The notes beneath the pieces are model-generated. The model saw only the letters and a list, made by a program, of their open reading frames with translations. It searched no databases and was not told the DNA's origin. From the NCBI GenBank assembly GCA_036245525.1, contig BTPG01000005.1:119360917-119424916 (forward strand): a stretch of DNA of 64,000 bases, given 5' to 3'. The position numbers and the translations under genes are program-made. Of this stretch, positions 23,101 to 35,784 are shown piece by piece (positions within the stretch are counted from its first letter, which is position 1; each line of letters begins with the position of its first letter). Source of the DNA: Semisulcospira habei (lineage: Eukaryota > Mollusca > Gastropoda > Semisulcospiridae).

Positions 23101-23925
23101 TCACCATCGGCGAGTCCGAACTGAAGTCTGTACAACAGTTTACCTACCTTGGCTGCATCATCACGTCAGACGCCAAGCTGGACAAGGAGCTGGACAACAG
23201 GCTGGCAAAAGCGAACAGTGCTTTCGGGCGACTATTCAAGCGGGTGTGGCACAATCAACAGCTGAAAAAGGCACCAAGATCAGCGTGTACAGAGTTGTCG
23301 TCCTCACCACCCTGCTGTACGGTTCCGAGTCCTGGGCCCTCTACCGCAGCCAACTACGACTCCTCGAACGCTTTCACCAGCGCTGCCTGCGTACCATCCT
23401 CAGCATTCACTGGAGTGACTATGTCACCAACGTCGAGGTCCTTGAACAGGCGGAAACTGTGAGCATCGAGGCTTTGCTGCTGCGGACACAGCTTCGCTGG
23501 GCGGGGCACGTCTCCAGGATGGAGGATCATCGCCTACCCAAGATCACTCTGTTCGGCGAGCTCGCCACTGGACACCGAGACAGAGGGGCACCAAAGAAGA
23601 CATACAAAGACGGTCTCAAGAAGTCACTTATTGCCTGCCAAATCGACCACCGCCAGTGGTCTTCGCTTGCTGCGGACCGTGACACGTGGCGCTCCACCAT
23701 TCACAAGGCAGTCGTCTCCTTTGAGGACTCTCGCAGAGCTAACCTTAAGGACAAGCGGCTCAGAAGAAAAAACAGAGTTGTCGTAACTCAGAATCCTGAA
23801 CAGACCTTCCCCTGCAGCCACTGCGGTCGAACCTGCCTGTCCCGGATTGGCCTCCGCAGCCACGAAAATGCCTGCAGACGACGTGGGCAAGCCCTATAGA
23901 ATCTTCGTTCGCGAAGTCAAGCCAA
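20156..23925 (+). mobile_element. LINE copy A (endonuclease, RT, C-terminal zinc finger)
   Basis: Non-LTR retrotransposon of 3770 bp with the 9-bp duplication TATTTAGCT at 20147-20155 and 23926-23934. About 440 bp of 5' UTR precede one long ORF. It is closely related to minus-strand copy B at 41709-45480; both begin at AGAGACTA and end at CAAGCCAA. I place it among APE-type LINEs without naming a clade. Confidence 0.9.
20598..23899 (+). pseudogene. LINE ORF2 of copy A: endonuclease, RT, C2H2-type finger
   Basis: Endonuclease motifs: LNVACWNIRTML, ALSEVRLPEEGS, VIILDDFNARVG (the usual G of GDFN is D here), HLIDYVLV and HIDHRLVRC. RT blocks: KSGKAAGIDGIPPEIW, NYRGITLLSIAGKI, TFVDLTKAFDTV, NGVKQGCVLAP and catalytic LLFADDAALV. 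A C-terminal CSHCGRTCLSRIGLRSHENAC finger ends the protein, which suits nucleic-acid binding. Breaks: TAA at 20845 (CAA in copy B), TAA at 21921 (TAC in copy B), and a one-base loss near 23270. A C run at 21491-21506 lies in frame. Otherwise the frame is open from 20598 to 23899. Confidence 0.88.
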
Positions 23926-24121
23926 TATTTAGCTTTATTTTTTCATTCTCTTGTTAAACACGAGAAACAGTTTGTTACAGCTACCATGGGCCAGGCTCGA
24001 TATATATAAAACCAGCCTTTCGTTCTCAGGTGCCAAAGCCTGGAACGAACTACCACCCCAAATTAAATCCATTTCGAACTCTAGAACCTTCAAAACTCGT
24101 TTAAATAACATCTTGTTACAG

Positions 24122-24339
24122 TAACTTACTACCTGAACGGACTACTTAGTGAAGAAAGGATTCACATACACCACGTAGTTTAGGAGGAGTTACGCTTTTA
24201 TTCTATGCACAAATTTTCGCCCTCTCAGCGAGGGCTTCTTCAAGGGAATGCCCAGGTAACAGGTAGCTAGGTAACAAAACAATTTGGAGTGTGTGGTGCC
24301 AGCTTTTTTGGACTGGTTTTATTTATTCATATAAATGAA
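24122..24339. other. Unassigned, with a Penelope-like 3' tail on the minus strand
   Basis: On the minus strand 24207-24240 reads GAAGAAGCCCTCGCTGAGAG followed by GGCGAAAA, a hairpin type often seen at ends of Penelope-like elements. The hammerhead core is not intact (U instead of the first conserved C). No ORF. Confidence 0.35.
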
Positions 24340-24505
24340 ACTATTGTCTTGACGTGCACTCATACACATTATACGAGGAAGGCGGTGAGCATAGAATAGA
24401 CTATGACTCTCTATTTATTTTAATTCTTTGTTGATATTCCCTACATCATAATCACTAGAATTTTTCATTGTCTGCCTGTCGACATATCTAATATGTCAGG
24501 CTAGG
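24340..24505 (+). repeat. Third partial copy of the esterase-LINE spacer
   Basis: Matches 11505-11665 and 19528-19690, ending at a (GA)n run. Confidence 0.8.
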
Positions 24506-24510
24506 CGAGG

Positions 24511-24965
<455 letters not shown>

Positions 24966-25223
24966 GAGCTATTCTGATTGGGTGCATTTTTTGGCTTTGG
25001 GCGACGCCTTTGTTAAAAGTAAAGAATAATTGCACCACAAAATTGCCTAGGTGTTGCCTTTTCAAAATTTGTCTTCTTCCACTGCAACACCTCATAAAGT
25101 TTTCGGGATGCGGTCCACGCTGTACAGGCTTTGCTACCAGTCAAATTCTGGAGGCAGCTTCTCGTACATGCGTTGTGTTTGCAATTTCAGGTTACGCCGT
25201 ATGCCTTCCTGAAGAGCTCCCCC

Positions 25224-26231
<1,008 letters not shown>

Positions 26232-26444
26232 TTAACCCATTCAGCCCTGACTCACTACAGCAGGAGATGGGTCGACCATGATAATTCAAGGGTAGTGCCA
26301 GATTAGCTTGGCGCCTGTGGGCGCCAAGAAAATCTGGCACTGCCCTTGAATTATCATGGTCGATCCATCTTCTGCAACGGTGCATAGACATTAGGTGACG
26401 CCTCCAAAATTTGGGAAATACGGCCGTCGGACTGAATGAGTTAA
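26232..26444. mobile_element. Palindromic MITE family B, TTAA-flanked
   Basis: TTAA at both ends. The ends are inverted (TTAACCCATTCAG... and ...CTGAATGAGTTAA). The centre is a long hairpin with CATGATAATTCAAGGGTAG and GGCGCC in the loop region. TTAA plus a CCC-type terminus fits piggyBac-type MITEs. No coding capacity. Confidence 0.8.
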
Positions 26445-26542
26445 GTTAGCCCTTTTGTCCAGATAATGCTAGACATACTGAGAACATTAATAATGGAGAT
26501 ACTTGTGATCTATTGATCCTATCATGCCTGCAGTAGGTCGGA

Positions 26543-26754
26543 TTAACCTCTTCACTGCCGACAAAAAGTGAACATGATTCAGATGCAAGAGACATAGATC
26601 TACATGAGCCCGGCAAATGCGGGAGCTCATGAGGATCTATGCCTCTTGCTAAACAAAACTTTGTATCCGAGTTCCTGGGACGGCTGGACTCTGGCGCTCA
26701 TGTATCAAAGATTCCAGAAACATAATCTGCGTCCACCCACTTCGAAGGGGTTAA
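26543..26754. mobile_element. Palindromic MITE family A, TTAA-flanked
   Basis: TTAACCTCTTCACTGCCG at the left and CTTCGAAGGGGTTAA at the right form imperfect inverted ends within TTAA. The core is a hairpin built on GCAAGAGACATAGATC and its complement, with GAGCCC.GGGCTC at the tip. 212 bp; no ORF. The family has about 19 core copies in this window. Confidence 0.8.
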
Positions 26755-27446
26755 CACGTGAAAGATTGTAGAAATAGTGCGCAGATGACCAGGCACAACA
26801 ACCGAACTGTCAGGATCGATGTAGACCCCGCTGTGACGCTTCACGGTCTAGTGCGCACGAGGTAATGAATCGTACAACTGAGCTTAGAAACAAAACAAAA
26901 CAAAAATCAAAGGAAGCAAAAGTCCTTTGGCCGGATTCGGCTTTAATTTAGCCCGGCAGCTGCAGCCACTGTATATCAGCAATCAAAAGAACCTCGTGCC
27001 CGGGTTCTTTGATCACAGAGATAAAGTATCTTAGAAAAGTCATTCAGAGTTGAAGCGTGTTCAAGCCGCCCGTTGTGACTTTTGGGCGCAGATGTCGACT
27101 AAAAGAAACACAGATTAGATCACAGTGACATGACGGAACTATCATAAAACAAAACTCGTATGCGTATAAATAAAATGTTTGTATTAGTCATTGTTCTTTG
27201 CCATAAATTGACGCTCAACATGGTTTTCCAAATTTTGTACTCTTAACTCTAACTTCAAACTTTTGTTGTTGACGTCGGCAAGTGGTGCAAGTGGAGCTTA
27301 TGAGAATCTATGCGTCTTACACGTGGATCTGCCCCTAGTATTACACATAAACTCTTTTATTTATTCATTCTGTCTCCTACACTTAACAGCAACCTCAGTC
27401 GCTACTGTAAACTAGAAAACTAGATCGGTAGACACAAGTCAGTCTA
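26755..27446. other. No gene seen
   Basis: Mixed intergenic or intronic DNA without convincing ORFs or repeats apart from a poly-A-like AAACAAAACAAAAC stretch near 26890. Confidence 0.4.
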
Positions 27447-27512
27447 GCAAGCAGCATAGATCCTCGTGAGCCCCCGCAACTGCGGGGGCTCATGAGGATC
27501 TATGCCGCTTGC
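27447..27512. mobile_element. MITE family A core hairpin
   Basis: 66-bp near-perfect palindrome, GCAAGCAGCATAGATCC to its complement, with CCCCCGCAACTGCGGGGG at the tip. Confidence 0.8.
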
Positions 27513-27599
27513 AGATAGATATGCTTCCGAAAACAAACTCTTTCCTTCTTTTCTGTCATTTCTTGTTTCCCCCTTGTAGAAATAACAGTATTTTTTCCT

Positions 27600-27820
27600 T
27601 GGTTTGTTTTAGTCTAGTCTCGCCAAGTCTGATCTCGTCTGATCTGGTCAGGTCTCGTCTCGGCTAGTATGTTCTGGTCTCATTTGGTGTAGCCTGGTCT
27701 CGTCTCGTCTCGTCCGATATAGTCTAATCTGGTCTCGTCTCGTCGAATCTGGTCTGATCTGGTCTCGTCTGGCCTGGTCAGTTCTGGTTTAATCTGGTTT
27801 CGTCTCATCTGTTTGGTCTC
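27600..27820. repeat. Degenerate GTCTC/GTCTG pentamer repeat
   Basis: About 220 bp of imperfect 5-bp units (GTCTC, GTCTG, ATCTG). It sits directly downstream of the splice donor at 27826 on the minus strand. Confidence 0.85.
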
Positions 27821-27826
27821 ACTTAC

Positions 27827-28129
27827 CAGCAGTTTGAGTCGTGGTTGTCAGCTCCGTCAGTTGCCTGGCGATTGTAGCCCCTTTGTCGTCAAGGGCGTTT
27901 AACTCCACCCTGTAGGTGGTCTTGGGCGTAAGGTTGCTAAGCGTCAGGGACCGCGACTCTCGCGCCATGTCCTGCCGCAGCAAAGTCCGGTCGCTTGTGT
28001 CCCTGACGATGAGAGAGAAGTCGCTTACGTCCCCTATGTTAGCACCCGTGAGCGTCCAGTCCAAACGCGCTGAGTCCCAAGTGATGGCGTGGGTGGAAAG
28101 GGTGAGGTGAGCTTGGCGAAGCACAGGGC
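27827..28129 (-). CDS. Ig/FN3 gene, exon with one FN3 domain (third after the second Ig)
   Basis: 303-bp exon of phase 1-1, 101 codons. On the minus strand the acceptor is CTCTTTTTCAG at 28130 and the donor GTAAGTGAG after 27827. The protein is one FN3 domain: an ITWDSARLDWTLTGANIGDV B-C region with the core Trp, and the LTPKTTYRVELNALDD F-strand block with Tyr, then a Thr-rich linker. It is the most C-terminal exon I can support; the rest of the gene, including any transmembrane part, is not visible to its left. The FN3 call is firm; the gene's identity is not. Confidence 0.85.
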
Positions 28130-28550
28130 CTGAAAAAGAGGTTACCAACGTAGTTATTTTGTATTGGTATTGTTGTTGTTGTCGCTGTTATTGTCGTCCT
28201 GAACATATTCAAGACCGTATGTCATCATTCTCGTTGTCGTTTGGGGGGCCTCTGTACAAGCTGGTAGAGATGGGTCAGTCATGACAGTTCATGAGAAGTG
28301 GCAGTCGCCATGATAATAGGGCACGACTCATAAAACACCATAGCTGATCCATTTCTCACCATAAGTTTTTTTTTTAAGGATTATTGTTGCAGAGGACTTC
28401 TATCACTCAAATGTTAAGAGATCATTAGACGTTTACAGTGGATCAGAAGTAGGTCAAAAGCTGCAAGTCTTTTGACCGAATGGGAGACCGAACTGAGTCC
28501 GAATAAAACATGCGATATATTAAACGTTTGTCCCGGCTTTTTATCCCTTT

Positions 28551-28622
28551 GGATGTTGGTAGCGATTTTAGTCGCGATGATTCCTGCAGTAATCATCGCG
28601 ACTGAAACCGCCACCGACACCC
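28551..28622. repeat. Hairpin family E
   Basis: Palindrome with GGTAGCGATTTTAGTCGCGA on the left and its near complement on the right. A second copy is at 40157-40228. Confidence 0.75.
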
Positions 28623-28639
28623 AGATGGTTAGTCCACTG

Positions 28640-30130
28640 ACTTCGTCAAAACAATCGCAGTTTTGACCTATGTCTGATTTTCCAACATCTAATAGGCTTC
28701 CTCGGAACATTCTGTCCACATTAATCCCAGAAGATCGTTTAGATGTATTAATTGGGGGAAAGGTGCAGAGAGATTAAGAAGAACTAAGAGGCCAACCTAA
28801 CTACAGACGCATCTGCACACAGCGGGAGTTGAATATATATGTACAATGGTGTGATGAAACTCTATGCTAAAGCATAGTGTTCACACAGAGGGTTTTGTAT
28901 GGTTTGGTTTTGTGAGCGGTTTGCCTTGTGACAGTTATTCAGTGGGGGCACGAGGCCCACGTGAAATCGTAAGGAAACGTTCTGCACGGGGTTTTTATCG
29001 AAAGCTCAGTCTATCAGAGGTCTAAATCGTTAGTACGGGGCTTGACTGTCAGTGAGGGCAGACGTGTGTGAGATACCCTAGCCCGTATTCCAATACTCTG
29101 AAACCGAGAATTCAGGTATGTTTTTATATGTATTATTAACAGCTACTGAGTTACGGTTAGTATGCGTTAGTAAGAGTTAAGTACGTAGTTAGGTATAGTC
29201 TTTTTCAGTGTATGGGATAATGTATGGCGAGAGTGTCCGGTTATAGTCTGTTTCAAGGTAGTGATAGAGTTATGGGGTGTTACGAAAGTAGTTCGGGTTA
29301 TGAAGCACGTGTGTGTGTGAATGAATGTGTAAGTTATTTGTATCAGCCAGGTTACGTAACGTATTTCATATCATCCAATCTGGATGTGTTTAGCAAGTGT
29401 TGTGATATTAGAACTTTGTTATTCAGAGTGCTTGTCGGGAGCGGAGCGACGTGACGCCGAGACGTCAGTCAACAGAGACTACCGCCGAGGGACCTATTGT
29501 GAGGGCATCCCTTCACTCAGGGAGTGAGCGACCGGTGCCGAGACCCACGGGTCAGCAAGGACTGCGCTACAGAGCGAGTTAAGAGGACGTCCACGGTACA
29601 AGAAACAGGACGACTCGGAAGCGTGCGACGAAGGACTTCCACGCCTAGACGTGAAAGGACAGAACGTTACTAAGCGAGAACACCAGTAAAACAGGTTGGA
29701 TTGTGAGAGACAATTACCTAGCATGGCATTTACATTGGGCGTGTGTATGCAGTGTTGATGTGCTTGAGGTGTGAAGGGGTGTTGTACATAATTTTGCTAG
29801 CATGGCATTTACATTGGGCGTGTGTATGCAGTGTTGATGTGCTTGAGGTGTGAAGGGGTGTTGTACATAATTTTGATAGTGTTTTCGTTGTTTACTTTTA
29901 TAAAGATCCACAGTAGAAAGAGAGCTAGTGTGTTGAGTTTTACCGCGTGAATGCACCCGACTGAGTCAGTGGCGGTGTATGCATCTGTTGTGCGAGAGTC
30001 TGTACGTACGACTGGGGCAAGTCTGCGTGCGTTACAAATGGTCTTAGTAGTGGCTTACTAGCTTGGAGCATGTCCATTCATCTGGCGTAGGATGTGAAAA
30101 ATATAACTTGATACAGCAAAGGTTCTCGCT
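28640..30130. other. Unassigned 1.5 kb; possible solo LTR
   Basis: Contains a GC-rich, non-coding stretch (about 28,900-29,700), a 79-bp direct duplication at 29,719-29,878, and a CGTTACA end at about 30,030 that could close an LTR. No second copy or protein match is present, so LTR is only a guess. Confidence 0.3.
29719..29876. repeat. 79-bp tandem duplication
   Basis: CTAGCATGGCATTTACATTG starts at 29719 and again at 29798; the two units are almost identical. Confidence 0.9.
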
Positions 30131-30134
30131 CAAA

Positions 30135-30306
30135 CTTCACTGCCAGTGGATGCAGACTGCGTTTCTAAAGTCTGTGTTAAATTCAACGTGAAACAAAAAT
30201 AGCATATAATGTGGTCTCAACAAGAGGCATAGATCCTCAGAGCCCCCGCAACTGCGTGGGCTCATGAGAATCTATGTCTCTTCATCCTCGGCAGTGAAGG
30301 AGTTAA
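30135..30306. mobile_element. MITE family A, nearly complete
   Basis: Starts CTTCACTGCCAGTGGATGC and ends GGCAGTGAAGGAGTTAA; hairpin core at 30223-30282. Confidence 0.75.
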
Positions 30307-30770
30307 TATGACGCAATTAACTGGCACGGAAAGTGAAAAAAGACGCAGCTTTGCACTTGCGGCTCGCAGTAGTGGCAGATTAGCCTGACCAAATCATCAC
30401 CCACCTCACGCAGTTGCTGTCGGAAATGCAAAACTGTGACAAGGCTAAGACACTACATTTTGGCTTCTGTCAATACGTATGGCTTCGGCTTGGACCGACT
30501 AAATAACCCGAGTCTTAGATCTAAACCTGAATGAGCTACTCCGACTAAGGATATCAACTGTGCAGATTGTGTTATAAAGGGCATAGATTTTCACGAGTCC
30601 CCGCCACAAAAAGCACAGATTATTATGATTCAGCCGCAGTCGTTAATAAAAACCTAAATGCATTTTGAGGTTGGACGTCAGCTTGCTGCTGGAGTGAACT
30701 AAGTCTTAGATCGGCGCTCGCAGAGGTGATCCCAACTATCCGAAGACAAGGAAAAGCTAAAGTAGCTGTG

Positions 30771-31290
30771 GCAAGAGGCATAGATTATCGTGAGCCCATG
30801 CTCCGCAGGGGCTCATGAGAATCTACGCCTCTTGCAGATTTAAACGTGTTGGGTCATAGGCGGAATCAACTGTATCAACATAATAAATTATGTGTTTTTA
30901 GAGGAGGTGATGATCACTGTCACATCAAGGACAAGGAAGAGGTAAAGTTCATGCGGCAAGAGACGTAAATTATCATGAGCCCCTGCTTCGCATGGGCCCA
31001 CGAGAATCTATACCTCTTGCAGATTTAAACGTTTTGGGTCATAGACGGAATCAATTTTATCAACATCTCTGCTTGTAGAGGAGGTGATGATACTGTCACA
31101 TTAACGACACGGTAGATGTAAAGTTATGTGGCAAGAGGCGTAGTAGATTCTCATGAGCCCCTGCACCACAAAATCTATGCCTCTTGCAGATGTTGGGTGA
31201 TAGAAGGAATCGGAGGGGGGGGGGGGGGGTACATCAAATTTGCTTGTAGAGATGATGATATTAACTGCCACATTAGAGAAAATGCGGACG
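30771..31290. repeat. Tandem triplication of a MITE-A hairpin plus flank
   Basis: Hairpin cores at 30771-30835, 30956-31020 and 31131-31187 are each followed by a similar ~115-bp stretch (GGGTCATAGNCGGAATCAA, then AGAGGAGGTGATGAT). Spacing 185 and 175 bp. The third unit has lost half its hairpin and gained a G run (31,217-31,229). Confidence 0.8.
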
Positions 31291-31299
31291 TAAAGAACC

Positions 31300-31925
31300 T
31301 TATGAGAATATAAAAGGTTTCACTCAGCTAAAGACGTGGGCGGTTTTGTCTCTGTCCTTGTTGGCATTATAACATTTTTTTGTTAATGAAACGGACAGCC
31401 CTGACATCCATCCACCTCACACCACCAATCCACCTTCTTTTTTGTGTACAAATGTCACTTTAACGCAGGGTTTTTTTCTACTTAAAAAAAAAAACGCTTT
31501 CATTTTCTCATTTTGAAAAGGTTGATCGGCAAATTTGGAATCGCGTGTGAATTTATGTATAAACTTATCTATCCGCACTTTGAATGTGTGCTGGAAAGAG
31601 GGGTTGAAAGGCGGGGGGGGGGGGGGGGGGGTGAGAGAGACAAAATAAGGAGGGGAGGGTGACAGAAAGGAAAAGAACTGAACAACTAGCTCGGATATTT
31701 GCGAAACGATATTTTTTTCTGAACAATGAAACTTTAGATCAGCCCAAACGTTTGGTTGACTGCAACGATTTTGTTGAGGCGGTTTTTCACATGAATCATT
31801 TCGACAACAAGCTCTGCCTGACAGCCAAATAAGGGTAAATTACAATGCTTTACGTTCTCGTGGTTTACACTAATAGGGACGCAGGAAAGGCTTCGTCGCA
31901 CTACCTTTTTGGAAACACAAAAATA
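31300..31925. other. No gene seen
   Basis: AT-rich DNA with a G run near 31,613-31,631. The start of the neighbouring minisatellite unit is foreshadowed near 31,905. Confidence 0.4.
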
Positions 31926-31930
31926 ACAAG

Positions 31931-32713
31931 CGCACAAAGATGTCAAGCAATACATTGTAGAAACCCTTTTGCCGTCAGTGGGCGCAGTTATAAGAAGCGC
32001 ACAAAGATGTCAAGCAATACATTGTAGAAACCCTTTTGCCGTCAGTGGGCGCAGTTATAAGAAGCGCACAAAGATGTCAAGCAATACATTGTAGAAACCC
32101 TTTTGCCGTCAGTGGGCGCAGTTATAAGAAGCGCACAAAGATGTCAAGCAATACATTGTAGAAACCCTTTTGCCGTCAGTGGGCGCAGTTATAAGAAGCG
32201 CACAAAGATGTCAAGCAATACATTGTAGAAACCCTTTTGCCGTCAGTGGGCGCAGTTATAAGAAGCGCACAAAGATGTCAAGCAATACATTGTAGAAACC
32301 CTTTTGCCGTCAGTGGGCGCAGTTATAAGAAGCGCACAAAGATGTCAAGCAATACATTGTAGAAACCCTTTTGCCGTCAGTGGGCGCAGTTATAAGAAGC
32401 GCACAAAGATGTCAAGCAATACATTGTAGAAACCCTTTTGCCGTCAGTGGGCGCAGTTATAAGAAGCGCACAAAGATGTCAAGCAATACATTGTAGAAAC
32501 CCTTTTGCCGTCAGCGGGCGCAGTTATAAGAAGCGCACAAAGATGTCAAGCAATACATTGTAGAAACCCTTTTGCCGTCAGCGGGCGCAGTTATAAGAAG
32601 CGCACAAAGATGTCAAGCAATACATTGTAGAAACCCTTTTGCCGTCAGTGGGCGCAGTTATAAGAAGCGCACAAAGCAATACATTGTAGAAACCCTTTTG
32701 CTGTCAGTGGGCG
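31931..32713. repeat. 67-bp minisatellite, about 11.5 units, at the edge of a MITE
   Basis: CGCACAAAGATGTCAAGCAA recurs at 31931, 31998, 32065 and so on every 67 bp, nearly identical between units. The last unit lacks 8 bp (ATGTCAAG). Each unit ends in CTTTTGCCGTCAGTGGGCGC, which is also the outer end of MITE family A, and the array runs straight into a MITE-A body at 32714-32860. Confidence 0.9.
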
Positions 32714-32794
32714 CAGACTGTGTTTCTGAAATCTATTTTAATTCAACAGAAACGAGCCCATCCGTCCAAGGAATGTGAATACAAAGTGGTTTCA

Positions 32795-32860
32795 CCAAGA
32801 GACATAGATCCTCATGAGCCCCCGCAACTGCGAGGGCTCATGAGGATCTATGTCTCTTGC
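32795..32860. mobile_element. MITE family A core hairpin
   Basis: CAAGAGACATAGATCCTC and its complement with GAGCCCCCGCAACTGCG at the tip. Confidence 0.8.
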
Positions 32861-33865
32861 AGACTGTATTCAGTTTTCTTGGCATGGAAGGTGTTACGTG
32901 AATTGTTGCAAATTAAGGCGCTGCAGAGAAGAAGTTAAAGTACCATTACGCGTAAATTTGAAGACACGTTTCATCGCCATATGTGTTTATTATGCCTTGT
33001 CGACACACCTAATGAACTTTAACAGCAGTTGGAACACGCAGCAAAAGCCCACGCGAAATAGCATTTATTTATTCTGCTAAGTCGTGTCATTCTTTTTTTT
33101 TTTTTTTTAGCTGTTTCTCGTATTGAAAGCGTTTTATTTATGGAATGGAGTGGAGTCAATGTCAAATTACATGATATTAAGACGACGTGTGCTGAACGGG
33201 AGCGTCCTGTGTCTAAACGAACCATATCTAGACATGTGTGTAGATTTTCGTAACCACTCTTAGGCCAAAATGTCGGGTTGTTGTGACTAGTAAGCATAAG
33301 ACCCTCAGGCCGATGTCGGCCCGAGGCCTGAGCACAGCGCTTGTCGCAGGCATAACAACCACCACCACCCATACACCCCTCTCCTGCGTCGAATTATTTT
33401 CTGAGAGTGGGCCAGACCTCGCTAGAAAAGCTCCCTACGCTAACTGTCCTGACGCAGTATATCACTCTTAGTGAAAATTTAAAGTTGATGACTTTTTTTT
33501 TATCAGGCCGGTAAGGTACTACCAAGGAAAATGGTCCGCCCAGTTGAGTCAAGGCGGAAGCTGTCGGTCGCACATTTTGGGCCAGCGCATGTGTTTTATG
33601 AAGGAAAGGATGCGAGACTTCCTGGATTAAGCGGTTGATGGGGGAAAAACATACGGCTTCTCTATAAAAGAGATAAGAGTTTTTTGTTTTTTGTTTTTGG
33701 AAGTGTGAATGACATAAACAAAGACATCAATTATGCCTGTGAAACCACCACAGGTCTAGGAATCGCACACGAGTTGGACCCTGACAGCAACCTCTCTATG
33801 ATAGATTTGTGAAAAGAGTAGCTTTCGGGAGACGTAGTTCGAGTGCAGAGTTCCTGGACATGTGA
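32861..33865. other. No gene seen
   Basis: Contains a T run near 33,091-33,109 and a small hairpin of GGCCGATGTCGGCCCGAGGCC at 33,309-33,330. No supported gene. Confidence 0.4.
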
Positions 33866-34342
<477 letters not shown>

Positions 34343-34666
34343 TACGATGATTTTATAAGCAGCCTAGTCATGGTGATGCTCTCTGTGCCGTACACGCAAA
34401 CAATAAAATGAGAAGCAGAAAACACAGACACATACGACCAAGTACATGGACCCTGACAATCGTCATATATCAGGACTGAAGAAGATTAGATTTACGGCTG
34501 CTTTAGAAACTGTCCCTATTTTGATACCAAGGTCCAGCACTCTTGAATGAGTTTCCCAAATCCTTGAGACACAGTGAATCAAAGTTAGGATTTCTTCCGG
34601 CACTGTTCATAATTAAATATGCAAGTGACACTAAAAGCAGCAGACGCACGCGCAAACGTTTCTTAC

Positions 34667-34798
34667 TTTCGTCATCTTTCCCGCCATCCCCAGGCTTGGC
34701 TGTGGTCGTTTTCGTGGATGTAACGACCTCTGTAGTATTTTCTGCCAACACCTCGCCTAGTCTATCAAACGCTCTCACTTGCACGTAGTAAAACTCAT
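34667..34798 (-). CDS. Ig/FN3 gene, exon with C-terminal half of an FN3 domain
   Basis: 132-bp exon, phase 1-1, 44 codons. Acceptor TTGATCTTTCCAG ends at 34799 and donor GTAAGAAACG begins at 34666. It encodes EFYYVQVRAFDRLGEVLAEN, the F-G strand part of an FN3 domain, then a Thr/Lys/Asp linker. Joined to the exon at 35509-35745 it completes one FN3 (the split lies just before the tyrosine strand). Confidence 0.82.
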
Positions 34799-34905
34799 CT
34801 GGAAAGATCAACGCAGAAACAAAACAAGAGACGATCAGTAAATTTAGCAGATGACAGAAAGGTCAAACTCGTGGCGCCATGCATACATGTGCAGAGGATC
34901 ACTAC

Positions 34906-35060
34906 TAATAATAATAATTAATAATTACGGTATTTATAATGCGCTTATAATAATTATAACTCTAAGCGCGCACTCACAACTGACTCGCGCACGCATGCGC
35001 ACGCTTTAGACAATGACTCACGTAACACAAATAGTGAAAATACATTACGACGGTCAGAGG
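34906..35060 (-). mobile_element. L2-like LINE 3' tail fragment
   Basis: (AAT)n followed by TTACGGTATTTATAATGCGC and AACTCTAAGCGCGCACTCAC, as in the tail of the 377-3400 element. Only the 3' UTR is present. Confidence 0.8.
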
Positions 35061-35099
35061 GTACTAATGTACCTGATATACCTGAATCCCATGACGCAC

Positions 35100-35180
35100 A
35101 AATTCAACGGGCCGAGGTCTGCCGCTGTTGGCCCGCGCACGACTGTGCGCGGGCCAACAGCGGCAGAACTCGGCCCGTTG
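35100..35180. repeat. Hairpin family D
   Basis: Near-perfect palindrome: CAACGGGCCGAGGTCTGCCG and its complement around GCGCACGACTGTGCGC. Confidence 0.8.
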
Positions 35181-35399
35181 AAATGGTGCGTACTTGAACA
35201 AAATAAGTGAACTAAGTCTAAAAAAGGACAACATATATGCCTACTGTACTTCGCACCGCTCATGGTTAGAAACTTTCAATGGCACTTTTACCTTGCACGC
35301 GATACTGGCATAAATTCAAGGCGCCATGCACTGGCCAAATCAGCAACAATAACAATAATTAACACGACAGAAAGCACATATGTAAATAACAACATACCC

Positions 35400-35500
35400 T
35401 TAAAATACCCCCCCCCCACACCCACCCCCATTCCCCCCCCCACCCCCATTCCCCCCTCACCCCCATTCCCCCCACCCCCATTCCCACCGCACCCCCGAAG
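35400..35500. repeat. C-rich stretch, G-runs on the gene strand
   Basis: Imperfect CCCCCATTCCCCC units directly downstream of the splice donor of the next exon (minus-strand G runs of 4-8). Confidence 0.85.
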
Positions 35501-35508
35501 TAACCTAC

Positions 35509-35745
35509 CTGGCTGAAGGTTCAGCTCCATGAGTTTCAAGTTGGGTGTCAGAGGCTTGGTCAGCAAGGTGAAATTGGACCTTGACTTGACCTTCAGCTCG
35601 TACAGCTGCACGTAGCGGGGGTCAAGGCCTAGGAAGTCCCACTCGATGGTGGCGGAGGAGTCCCTGACGTTGAGCACCTTGAGAGGAATTTGCGCGCGGT
35701 ACTTGTTGCTGTTGTTGTTGCCCGTGTCCGTTGGAGCATCTGGAG
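35509..35745 (-). CDS. Ig/FN3 gene, exon with N-terminal half of an FN3 domain
   Basis: 237-bp exon, phase 1-1, 79 codons. Donor CAG/GTAGGT at 35508 and acceptor GTTTTAAG at 35746. Encodes an Asn-rich linker and then strands A-E of FN3: LKVLNVRDSSATIEWDFLGL (core Trp) and LMELNLQPG at the end. The FN3 is completed by the exon at 34667-34798. It is the second FN3 after the second Ig. Confidence 0.83.
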
Positions 35746-35784
35746 CTTAAAACAAAATCAAATTTAAGTCAGTCTTAGTGCCCA

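Noticed and set aside
24207..24245. Second hammerhead candidate on the minus strand
   Set aside because: The first conserved C of the CUGANGA core is U and no stem I pairing is found.
28880..30040. Solo LTR
   Set aside because: Only a TTACA-like end and GC-rich body; no second copy, primer site or target duplication, so listed only as unassigned.
30598..30620. Another MITE-A core near 30.6 kb
   Set aside because: Only a fragment (AGATTTTCACGAGTCCCCGC) with no right arm.
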